IMG/VR virus record: IMGVR_UViG_3300032331_004265
Coordinates: 1 to 30,692 of that record
From: a virus
Reading direction: 5' to 3' (one strand)
Length of the DNA stretch: 30,692 nucleotides
Under the pieces are notes generated by a model that was not told the origin of the DNA, did no database searches, and worked only from the letters and a program-made list of their open reading frames with translations. Positions 16,117 to 23,142 of this stretch are shown in pieces. Position 1 is the first letter of the stretch. Each line of letters starts with the position of its first letter. The position numbers and the translations under genes were made by a program.

Positions 16117-16124
16117 TATATTAT

Positions 16125-17198
16125 TTATTCTTGATCATCTGGGTCACCACCCCCAGCTACGTATTGTGAAATCAAATCATCAATTGGATCATTTGTTCTC
16201 TTATTTACCATCAATCGGAATTGTCTCTCCATTGTTTCGTTTATTAACCACTTCATCCAATCTTCCTGGTCTTTGGGGTCTACACTTCCAGGTATCGCTT
16301 TATCAGGATATTTTTTAAATATTTCTTCACTATGATCTAGTATGTCTTTAAAAGATTCTTTAAAATCTTTTTCGAAATTTTCGAAATTTCCAACAAATTC
16401 TTCTGTTGGAATATACTCACTTGGGGGTTGATCACCGTTTTTTCCAACATACAACTCCTGAAACAGCTCGCCACCTTTATGCTTGCTTCTTCGCAACCTC
16501 TTCCAAACTTCTTTTTTAATTTTATTCACAGCTTCAGAAGATGTGATGTTTTCCCATTTATCTCCCGTCCAATATATTCTGGGATCTGGTTTTCTTCCGG
16601 GACGGCGAGTTTCCCTTTCCGCTGCCACTAGGTCTGAATTTACCGAACCTCCTGACCTGTTTGGTATACCGGACATTTCTTCGGTGCCGCTACTGCCACT
16701 GGGTTTTTCAACTTCATCACGAACCTCTCCACGACTTTCTCCATTATTATTATCGTTTGAAGTATGCACTGCTGAAAATTGTCTAATAACTTCTTGTTTA
16801 AACTTACTAGCCCAATCATCAATTATTCTAAATAGCTTTAGCTTTTTTAAATTTTCAGACTCTGTCTCCAGGTCCTCATTTATAACAGACAAATTATATT
16901 CAAGTTTATTGTATTGTTCTTTGATAAAGTTATACTGCGACAAAGTCAATCTTCTGGACTCTTTTTTTGTATCATCTTCACGTCCAAGTGCACCAAACTT
17001 ATTTTTATATACATATGGATTATCTGGGTTATTTCCACCCATTACTGTGTTGTGCCACCAGTTTTTCATTCTATCCCAAACGCCTGGTAAAATACCAGTC
17101 TTTGCTGGCTTGTATTGAACAACAATAAGATCTTTTTTCAATTGTGTTACAAAGTCATCTATTAACTTTGTAAGTTTATCTAATTCTACTTTTTCCAT
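16125..17198 (-). CDS. Hypothetical hydrophilic protein with disordered middle
   Basis: The 357-residue protein has an N-terminal helical domain with a Trp-rich turn (GVWDRMKNWWHNTVMGG). A coiled segment follows (residues about 80-140), then a Ser/Gly/Glu/Arg-rich disordered linker (about 145-205). A second charged domain contains YWTGDKWENIT, KEVWKRLRRSKHKGGELF and several Glu/Lys helices, and the tail is GGGDPDDQE. There is no signal peptide or membrane segment. It is the last gene of the actin-like ATPase run. The start lacks a Shine-Dalgarno and lies right after an ATATATA stretch that overlaps the end of the upstream gene. The family is not recognised. Confidence 0.72.
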   Translation of the reverse strand: MEKVELDKLTKLIDDFVTQLKKDLIVVQYKPAKTGILPGVWDRMKNWWHNTVMGGNNPDNPYVYKNKFGALGREDDTKKESRRLTLSQYNFIKEQYNKLEYNLSVINEDLETESENLKKLKLFRIIDDWASKFKQEVIRQFSAVHTSNDNNNGESRGEVRDEVEKPSGSSGTEEMSGIPNRSGGSVNSDLVAAERETRRPGRKPDPRIYWTGDKWENITSSEAVNKIKKEVWKRLRRSKHKGGELFQELYVGKNGDQPPSEYIPTEEFVGNFENFEKDFKESFKDILDHSEEIFKKYPDKAIPGSVDPKDQEDWMKWLINETMERQFRLMVNKRTNDPIDDLISQYVAGGGDPDDQE

Positions 17199-17209
17199 GA
17201 TAATATATA

Positions 17210-17668
17210 TTATTTCTTATCAGAAATATATTCGTTTATTTTCTTCAAACTCATTAAACAAGAGTCAAATCTATGAAAATCGCTTGTTAAATACTCGAAA
17301 GCTAGTTCGTCAAATTTATCGCTAACTTCATCGCTTTCTACTTCAAAATATATATATTTGCCTTTTTTTCCAAGAACCTTATATTTATGCATTAATATGT
17401 AGGCTGCAACTCCGAGATCGGTAGCAAATCTAATTTTGCCTGTTTCGTTGAAGTTGTATTCTCTAATTTTCTTCAGACTCATTATGCAGGAGTCAAATCT
17501 GTGAAACTCGCTGCTTAGATAATCCAAGCATATTTCATCAAATTTCTCTTCGTCTTTTTCTTCTATATCAAAAAGAACTTCTTTGCCTCTCCTTCCTGCC
17601 AATTTATAATTGTGCATTAGGACATAAGAAGCAGTTCCGAGATCTTCTACGCTCTTTATTTTTTGCAT
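17210..17668 (-). CDS. Tandem-duplicated DUF5659-like protein
   Basis: The 152-residue protein is two copies of one ~70-residue unit. The first runs from about residue 5 (VEDLGTASYVLMHNYKLAG) and the second from about 78 (ATDLGVAAYILMHKYKVLG). Each continues through a strand pair (VLFDIEE / IYFEVES), then F-D-E, then YLSSEFHRFDSC-SLKKI or YLTSDFHRFDSC-SLKKI. The pattern 'DL..AAYLLM.GYKL......F.F......YL...F.RFD....LK.L' is one I associate with DUF5659, normally a single short unit. Biochemical function is unknown. It lies between the actin-like ATPase and the 357-residue protein. TAATAT sits 5 bases before the ATG and no Shine-Dalgarno is present. Confidence 0.78.
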   Translation of the reverse strand: MQKIKSVEDLGTASYVLMHNYKLAGRRGKEVLFDIEEKDEEKFDEICLDYLSSEFHRFDSCIMSLKKIREYNFNETGKIRFATDLGVAAYILMHKYKVLGKKGKYIYFEVESDEVSDKFDELAFEYLTSDFHRFDSCLMSLKKINEYISDKK

Positions 17669-17694
17669 AAACTATATTAGTTAAAAATTTAAAA

Positions 17695-18702
17695 TTAATT
17701 AGCAGCTTCGGAAGCTAACAAGCAGCCTCTGGCAACACTATAAAGTGGATCTTTTGGCTGAATAACCTCGCCTATCTTGATAGTAAGGTCTGCTTCTTTT
17801 AAGCATTGTGCTAACATATCTTTAAAGCCTGGAGGGCTGGATGTGCCGCCCGCAATAACGAAGTCTATCTCTTGATCTGTCTTAACACTTTTAGATGTAT
17901 TCTGAAGACCTTTTTTGATCCCAGTAACAGTATGCTCTAGCATTATTCTATATTGCGTTTGTATGGCTCTTTCTACAAGGGTGGTGGCTGGTTTGGTTAA
18001 ATCTACCTTTGTTTTTTCTTTATTTATAAAAGTAGTACTTTCGCCAGTAGCTTTGGCAGCCATTTTATCAATCCAGTCTCCACTGTTGACAATAGAAAAT
18101 GAAAATAAAGGGTTTCCAAACATTGCAAAACAAACATTTACCATACCCCCACCAAAACTCATTCCCACGCCTGTAAAGGCTTTGTGAGATAGTTCCGCAT
18201 AAACTAAGGCTAATGCTTCATTTATCGGTCTGGGGTCAAGTGTAAAGCCTTGTTCTGATTTATAGGCTTTGAATATAGCCTCTAATATTTTTCCATGATA
18301 TTCAGCATCTGTTTCTTCGTTTATTGCGTTTGCTGGAACACAGTAATATAATATTTCCTTATCTTTGCTTATTTCTCCAATTAAACTATGGATCATAATG
18401 CTTAATATTTGAAAAGCATCCTTTTCTTTCGGATTCACGCAGCCAGATGTCATAGGTCTCTTTAACTCTAGTCCGCTCATTGTGTAAGCCATATTAACCG
18501 CTGCTTCGCCCAAGGCGTATGCTACTTTTTCTCTTTCAATCAGAGGAACGCCTGCATTTTTCATCATGTTGAAGACAAATTTGTTTTCCAAAGGCATCTC
18601 CAGAAAAGCATTTATTTCTTTTTTATAAGTAAAATTATTTGATTCATCTCTTTTGCAGCAGACGAGCGTATAAGTTCCAACGTCAAATCCAACTCTCGAC
18701 AT
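17695..18702 (-). CDS. Actin-like ATPase (ParM/MreB/Hsp70 superfamily)
   Basis: The 335-residue protein has the actin-fold nucleotide motifs: phosphate-1 GFDVGTYTLV (5-14), connect-1 NEALALVYAE with Glu162, phosphate-2 VGMSFGGGMVNV (179-190) and adenosine FVIAGGTSSPPG (281-292). In most actin-fold ATPases the phosphate-2 loop begins with Asp (D-x-G-G-G-T); here it is Ser182, so hydrolysis may be altered. Filament-forming homologues segregate DNA or position phage replication centres. The ribosome site GGGTGGTTAATT overlaps the end of the 77-residue gene, which ends 2 bases upstream. This tight link makes the small protein a candidate partner. Confidence 0.85.
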   Translation of the reverse strand: MSRVGFDVGTYTLVCCKRDESNNFTYKKEINAFLEMPLENKFVFNMMKNAGVPLIEREKVAYALGEAAVNMAYTMSGLELKRPMTSGCVNPKEKDAFQILSIMIHSLIGEISKDKEILYYCVPANAINEETDAEYHGKILEAIFKAYKSEQGFTLDPRPINEALALVYAELSHKAFTGVGMSFGGGMVNVCFAMFGNPLFSFSIVNSGDWIDKMAAKATGESTTFINKEKTKVDLTKPATTLVERAIQTQYRIMLEHTVTGIKKGLQNTSKSVKTDQEIDFVIAGGTSSPPGFKDMLAQCLKEADLTIKIGEVIQPKDPLYSVARGCLLASEAAN

Positions 18703-18704
18703 AA

Positions 18705-18938
18705 TTAACCACCCTTTCCAAAATTGATCTTCTCAGATGCAAAGTCTGGGATTGCCCAAGCTACTTTATCTTCTGCATCCACTGAAGATTCTTTTTTATT
18801 CATCACTCCCTTTACATCGCCGGATACGGCTTCTATAGAGCCATTCATGTTTATGTTTAAATCTAAAGTTATAGAGACCTTAAGCTCTCCATCCTTAGTT
18901 ACAATCTTAACATCACTTGGTCTTATTAGTTGTGCCAT
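18705..18938 (-). CDS. Small conserved-looking partner gene of the actin-like ATPase
   Basis: The 77-residue protein has a beta-hairpin start (VKIVTKDGELKVSITLDLNINMNG), an acidic middle, and a distinct C-terminal motif (WAIPDFASEKINFGKGG). An AGGTTATAAATT ribosome site precedes the ATG. Two bases separate its stop from the ATPase start. The short conserved-looking tail could be a peptide that docks on the filament, as adaptor tails do in other actin-like systems; that is inference. The family is not recognised. Confidence 0.68.
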   Translation of the reverse strand: MAQLIRPSDVKIVTKDGELKVSITLDLNINMNGSIEAVSGDVKGVMNKKESSVDAEDKVAWAIPDFASEKINFGKGG

Positions 18939-18948
18939 AATTTATAAC

Positions 18949-19524
18949 CTATTTCTTGGTAGATTCAGTTACTACTATTGATGATATGACCTGCAAAGAA
19001 ACAGAATCGATACCTGAGTATTCCTCTGGCAACTTAGCTTCTATTTTCTGGATATTTAAGTCGCCTACATTAAAAACCTGAACTTCTTTTGATCCAAGAT
19101 CGAAAACAGCACTATTTAAACCATTCAATCTTATTTGAACAGAGCCTTCTGATTGATTTGCTATTTGAACAAAGTCTGCAAAGCTATTTGTATCACTTTG
19201 TATATCGATAATATTATCGGTAAAATCAGAGCCTGGCTCTACTGTTATTTTATATACTTTTGGTATGTTGTTTGTATCAGCTTTGTCATACCACGCCGAA
19301 CCATCATCCTCCAGAATTATTAAAAAGGCTAAATCTGCCGAGGTATTGGGATAGACATATCTTTTCCAATAATTAGAACCAGAGAATATTTCTCCATCTT
19401 TTAATTCCCGACTAATTCTATCTGGTCCCATGGCATATACACTTCTTTGAATGCTTGTGCCATTGGGATCATTATCTAACAATCCTTGTGTTCCGTTATT
19501 TAATTTTACTTGAAATGTGCTCAT
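18949..19524 (-). CDS. Beta-rich hypothetical protein, first in the actin-like operon
   Basis: The 191-residue protein is predominantly beta: FQVKLNNGTQGLL, ADLAFLIILEDDGSAWYD, PKVYKITVEPGSDF, VQIRLNGLNSAVFDLGSKEVQVFNVGDL, and IDSVSLQVISSIVVT. No signal peptide is present. It could be a virion protein or a scaffold for the ATPase system, and I cannot name a family. No Shine-Dalgarno precedes the ATG. TATATA lies 6 bases before it, so transcription would be expected to start at the ATG itself. It diverges from the small plus-strand gene at 19578 across 53 bp. Confidence 0.68.
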   Translation of the reverse strand: MSTFQVKLNNGTQGLLDNDPNGTSIQRSVYAMGPDRISRELKDGEIFSGSNYWKRYVYPNTSADLAFLIILEDDGSAWYDKADTNNIPKVYKITVEPGSDFTDNIIDIQSDTNSFADFVQIANQSEGSVQIRLNGLNSAVFDLGSKEVQVFNVGDLNIQKIEAKLPEEYSGIDSVSLQVISSIVVTESTKK

Positions 19525-19577
19525 ATATTTTATATATTAATGAATCTTTCTTTTTATTGGGCAAACTATATATTTAC

Positions 19578-19715
19578 ATGGAAGAAAAAGAAAAAATAGA
19601 AGAATCAAAAGACGCACTTGAAACTTTCTTCAGTCAATTTGGACAAAATGATTTATACACACAAACAATATTAGAAATGATATTTGAGGAGATGTTCAAA
19701 AAATATGAAAAGTGA
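19578..19715 (+). CDS. Small acidic helical protein (45 residues)
   Basis: The protein is rich in Glu/Lys and probably helical (MEEKEKIEESKDALETFF..., EMIFEEMFKKYEK). TATATA lies 5 bases before the ATG and no Shine-Dalgarno is seen. It overlaps the next gene by 11 bases in the arrangement ATGAAAAGTGA, which suggests translational coupling. A longer frame opening at 19455 starts inside the divergent gene and is rejected. The function is unknown. Confidence 0.6.
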   Translation: MEEKEKIEESKDALETFFSQFGQNDLYTQTILEMIFEEMFKKYEK

Positions 19716-20064
19716 TTTAAAAATTCTATGGCTATACTTAGCCAAAAGAGATAAAAAAGGCGTAAAAATACTTTCTAAATTTTATTCAAGAGATATAGGA
19801 CCCATACCCCTAGAGGATTTAAAAATATTAAATTTACCTTCAAGTTGGTATGGAAAAGTAAAAGGATACATAGATGAAAATCTCATGTATTGGCAGCCCT
19901 GGCTTCAAACAGCTGTAGATTTTGATGAGTTAAAAGCAAGTTTAAAAATAAGAGGTTACTCAGAATTACCAGCCAATGGCAGACCCATGGTATTAGTAAC
20001 ACCAACATTATTTGTAAATAGTAACTTTTTTGAAAAACAAAAAGTTATGTTAAAGAAAAATTAA
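19705..20064 (+). CDS. Hypothetical protein
   Basis: The 119-residue protein starts at ATG 19705, overlapping the upstream stop. A GAGGAG stretch lies about 13 bases before the ATG, rather far for a ribosome site. An N-terminal helical basic region (LKILWLYLAKRDKKGVKILSKF) is followed by a Trp/Tyr-rich middle (LPSSWYGKVKGYIDENLMYWQPWLQ) and a short beta end (GRPMVLVTPTLFV). There is no membrane segment. Its stop shares a TTAA with the stop of the convergent gene. The family is not recognised. Confidence 0.66.
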   Translation: MKSDLKILWLYLAKRDKKGVKILSKFYSRDIGPIPLEDLKILNLPSSWYGKVKGYIDENLMYWQPWLQTAVDFDELKASLKIRGYSELPANGRPMVLVTPTLFVNSNFFEKQKVMLKKN

Positions 20065-20342
20065 AAATAAACTTCTTTTTCGTTTATATAAAAAGTTCCA
20101 GAATGAACTTCTACCATGAGCATTTCTCCATCTGCTCTCAATATGACTCCACCTCTTTTAACAAATTCTTTTGTTAATTCTTTATAGCAACCCTCTTCCA
20201 CTATTATCTTTGAGGATAATTTTTTAATATGTTTTGGATAAACTCTTTGGTTCTTTTTAATGTTAAAGTCTTTGTTTACACTTTCCTCTTTTATCCATTT
20301 GCTGAATTCATTTATAAAGGAAAAGTCTATGTTATTTTTCAT
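20061..20342 (-). CDS. Small hypothetical protein
   Basis: The 93-residue protein has a helical N terminus (FSFINEFSKWIKEE), a basic patch (QRVYPKHIKKLSSK) and a beta-rich C terminus (GGVILRADGEMLMVEVHSGTFYINEKEVYF). It overlaps the upstream gene by the 4-base ATGA arrangement, so translation is coupled to the MptE-like protein. The function is unknown. Confidence 0.66.
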   Translation of the reverse strand: MKNNIDFSFINEFSKWIKEESVNKDFNIKKNQRVYPKHIKKLSSKIIVEEGCYKELTKEFVKRGGVILRADGEMLMVEVHSGTFYINEKEVYF

Positions 20343-21187
20343 GTTAAATAATTTTTAATGTCTTCTTTCTTTATATACTCAGCATTATCAAGTTTTTTTC
20401 CGCTGCAATGATAATACGCTTTTCTTCCACTTTTTGTAAACCAATATAAACAACAATCTATAATTTCATTGGCTATATTTTGTTGGGGATAAGTGTATAA
20501 ACCATTCTCCAGTTGTATGCTTCCTGGCTTATTATCTTCAAAAGAATCGTCGCAACATAACAATATCACTTCACTGCAGTTAAATTTATATGCGAGTTGT
20601 ATAGAGGCACAGATTGGATTTCTATAATCATCTATTTGAAAATAAGCATCAGAAGATTTATTGAAATTGAAATTATCTTCATTGGCTGGGCTATATCTGT
20701 ATTTAATTCCACTATAGTTTTCTAAAAATTCTGGATATGTTCTATTAGATGCTATGCATTTGGGCAAACTTCTTTTGTTTGGAAGAAATCTTAAACAATC
20801 TTGGTATGGGTTATTAACAACATAATAATTTAGAGAGGTTGAATTATTATTCCACTTTTTTAAAGAGTTATTTACACCCATAAAACAAACTCCATTTATT
20901 TTCTTTAAAAAAGTATGTACTTCATTAAAATCATATCCATCTGAAATTATTATTGCTGTATTATAATTATTGCTTTCCGCATCAGCCCAAGAATATTTTT
21001 TTCTATTATTTTCAAATTCATTTTTCAATAAAATGAAATATTCATTTTCGTTAATAGTTTTGTTTATGTCTATAGCTTGAGAAGAATTATTGCAAAAATT
21101 TCTTATCCAAAAATTATAATTTGGAGTTTTGATAAATTCGTTGTTTTTTACTTTTTTGGTTCTTGCTAACATTTTATTTACTTGCAT
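20339..21187 (-). CDS. Possible MptE/DUF115-like Rossmann-fold protein (glycan-related?)
   Basis: The protein has 282 residues from ATG 21187. ATG 21172, 5 bases past the upstream stop, is equally possible, and a TTG at 21205 is less likely. The core looks Rossmann-like: NYNTAIIISDGYDFNEVHTFLKKINGV, then CFMGVNNSLKKW, an aromatic middle, then ASIQLAYKFNCSEVILLCCDDSF and a C-terminal helix plus AYYHCSGKKLDN. This order resembles MptE-like/DUF115 proteins, some of which act with Maf-type glycosyltransferases, but it is a weak resemblance. It directly follows the repeat protein at 21178..23127 and overlaps the 93-residue gene by 4 bases. If the assignment is right it could modify those appendage proteins. 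Confidence 0.55.
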   Translation of the reverse strand: MQVNKMLARTKKVKNNEFIKTPNYNFWIRNFCNNSSQAIDINKTINENEYFILLKNEFENNRKKYSWADAESNNYNTAIIISDGYDFNEVHTFLKKINGVCFMGVNNSLKKWNNNSTSLNYYVVNNPYQDCLRFLPNKRSLPKCIASNRTYPEFLENYSGIKYRYSPANEDNFNFNKSSDAYFQIDDYRNPICASIQLAYKFNCSEVILLCCDDSFEDNKPGSIQLENGLYTYPQQNIANEIIDCCLYWFTKSGRKAYYHCSGKKLDNAEYIKKEDIKNYLT

Positions 21188-23127
21188 GGAACGATTGCTA
21201 CACAATTAAGCTTTTGATCATCTCCTGTGATCTTACTTATATCTAATTGTATTTTAACATCTATCGGAGATCCCTTATAGACCATTTCTATTTCTGGTTT
21301 TTCTGGCATCAACAATTGTATTGTAGATGGAATGTTTCCGTTTATTTCTATAACGGGAGGTATTCCAACAACTTGTATCTGACTAGGTATGCCAGAAGCA
21401 TCGATCTTTATCTCTCTTGGGAAATTATCTGGGATATTTAACCCGATAAACTCTGGTATATCACTCTTTATTTGTATTATGGTTGGGACACTTGTGGCAT
21501 CTAAAAATATAGATTTTGGTATCTCTGTATCAGATGTTATCCTAATCTCAGATGGAATTCTTATATCTGGAGCCACTATTTTTATTTGATCCGGCAGATC
21601 TACTTTGTCTATTTTTATCGAGGATGGTATATTTGAAGCATCTACTGTGAGTGGCGGAATATTTGGTGGAACAATATTGATTACAGAGGGTATCCCCAGA
21701 CTGTCAACTTCTATTGTGGCGTTCATAGAAGCGTTTCTGTTATTCAAAGATTCATAAGATTCATAATTATTGAGTCCTTGTATAAATGAAGCACCTCCTG
21801 TGGGGCATTGAACTGTAACTATTGCGCTAAGAACTGGTGGAAGCCAACCGCCTCTTGGTCCAAGCGTATTTCCACCCCAGTCTATAACCATCGTTGGTGT
21901 TGTAAAAGATATGACAGGAGGAATATCCTCCATTCCTATAACTCTTATAAGAGCAGGAATACTGGGCGGCATACCAATAACACTTATTGTTTCGGGCACA
22001 CTAAAGCCAGTGGGGTTCATGACAGTAATTTTTGATGGAAGACTAAATCCACCATCTACATATATTGGAGATAATCCAATATACGAAGTTAAAGATCCAC
22101 TTATATCTATTTTTATTGGAGATATTCCTATCGAAGGTATGTTTATGGGAGTTATTGATATTGGGGGTATATTTATTGGTGATATCGTTATTTTACTAGG
22201 AATATTGATTGGAGATATTCCTATGTTTATAGAAGAAGGCACCGATGCAATATTACCAACATCCAAACACGGAAACACAATAGGTGGCAAATTATATTTG
22301 TTTGGAGGTGTGGAAAAAGGCGTGATTAATATTGGAGGTATATCTGGTGGAGGAGGTATCGGAATTTCCAAAGGAGTTATAACCTCAGCCACTACAGGCT
22401 CTATAGAAGCAGTTCTATTGGTTGGAGTAAACGTGACCGAACAATTATCATTAAAGATTGTTAAGACAGGATCTGGTGTTGAGTTTGGAGCATATGTATG
22501 AGTTCCCTGTAAAACATTTGTAGTATAATTTCCATCTCCAAAATCTAATCTGAAAGTTGTGAAAGATCCATTTATTTCTACCAAATACTGAGAGATTATT
22601 CCGGTAGTCAAACTACTTTCAAGTATGTTAAATGTAAAATTAACATCAGGACATCCATAATCATCAAATATGGCGGGAACAGACTGTAGATTTCTTATTC
22701 TCCAATCAAGTGTATCTTTATCGGTAGAAAAATTGTTTCCTATGAATTCTTGTATATTTATAACAGCATCTACTATTTGGTTATGATGTTCTGCTATTAC
22801 AAATCCTCTTACTTTAACGCCCGAATGATTATATTTTGTCTCTTCTCCGCCTAAGTTACGAACACATTCTTTAAATCTAAAAACTCTTTGTTCTCCATTT
22901 ACAAGCTTTTTTTCAACATTGTTATAATAAAACAATTCGCCATCTATGTTTGCAAAGCCATTGTTTGACCACAATTCATCACCCTCAGACGGTCTTATTT
23001 CTATCTCGTCAGACCAAGGAGCGTTATCTTTAGCTAATATTGCCTCAGATGTGTTAAACACAAGAAACAATGTATCATCAGAGTCATACTTATCGGGATA
23101 TAGCGGATTTGGTGGTGGTCTGGTCAA
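21178..23127 (-). CDS. Appendage protein: AEHHN domain, PKD-like domain and ~20 IPxxIxI repeats
   Basis: The 649-residue protein begins at TTG 23127, supported by GAGGT 9 bases upstream; the nearby ATGs are out of frame and stop at once. Residues 1-130 form a domain shared with the next two upstream genes and ending in AEHHNQIVDAVINIQEFIG. Residues about 155-240 look PKD-like, with LDFGDG at 193-198. A Pro-rich hinge (250-280) leads to about 20 copies of a [I/L/V]-P-x-x-I-x-[I/V] unit (295-605, spacing about 9-14 residues), broken by a non-repetitive insert near 412-470. A short Cys-containing end follows. The regular Pro plus alternating Ile pattern predicts a stacked beta fibre or solenoid. 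It is probably a virion fibre. The repeat family is not one I can name. Confidence 0.8.
   Translation of the reverse strand: MTRPPPNPLYPDKYDSDDTLFLVFNTSEAILAKDNAPWSDEIEIRPSEGDELWSNNGFANIDGELFYYNNVEKKLVNGEQRVFRFKECVRNLGGEETKYNHSGVKVRGFVIAEHHNQIVDAVINIQEFIGNNFSTDKDTLDWRIRNLQSVPAIFDDYGCPDVNFTFNILESSLTTGIISQYLVEINGSFTTFRLDFGDGNYTTNVLQGTHTYAPNSTPDPVLTIFNDNCSVTFTPTNRTASIEPVVAEVITPLEIPIPPPPDIPPILITPFSTPPNKYNLPPIVFPCLDVGNIASVPSSINIGISPINIPSKITISPINIPPISITPINIPSIGISPIKIDISGSLTSYIGLSPIYVDGGFSLPSKITVMNPTGFSVPETISVIGMPPSIPALIRVIGMEDIPPVISFTTPTMVIDWGGNTLGPRGGWLPPVLSAIVTVQCPTGGASFIQGLNNYESYESLNNRNASMNATIEVDSLGIPSVINIVPPNIPPLTVDASNIPSSIKIDKVDLPDQIKIVAPDIRIPSEIRITSDTEIPKSIFLDATSVPTIIQIKSDIPEFIGLNIPDNFPREIKIDASGIPSQIQVVGIPPVIEINGNIPSTIQLLMPEKPEIEMVYKGSPIDVKIQLDISKITGDDQKLNCVAIVPCK
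21313..22245 (-). repeat. Degenerate protein-level tandem repeat, IPxxIxI
   Basis: The DNA units have diverged, but the protein repeat is clear: examples are VPSSINI, IPSKITI, VPETISV, IPSVINI, LPDQIKI, IPSEIRI, FPREIKI, IPSQIQV and IPSTIQL. Successive units are often joined by a Gly/Asp/Asn or by ISP/ITP. There are roughly 20 copies in residues 295-605. The lack of DNA-level identity indicates an old, selected repeat rather than a recent expansion. Confidence 0.88.
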
Positions 23128-23142
23128 TTCATGTACCTCATA

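Noticed and set aside
16483-17118. 211-residue plus-strand frame
   Set aside because: Lies wholly inside the better supported 16125..17198 minus gene, is Ser/Leu/Phe-rich as antisense frames are, and has no ribosome site or operon context.
21911-22501. 196-residue plus-strand Gly/Ile-rich frame
   Set aside because: Antisense of the IPxxIxI repeat region; the repetition explains the open frame.
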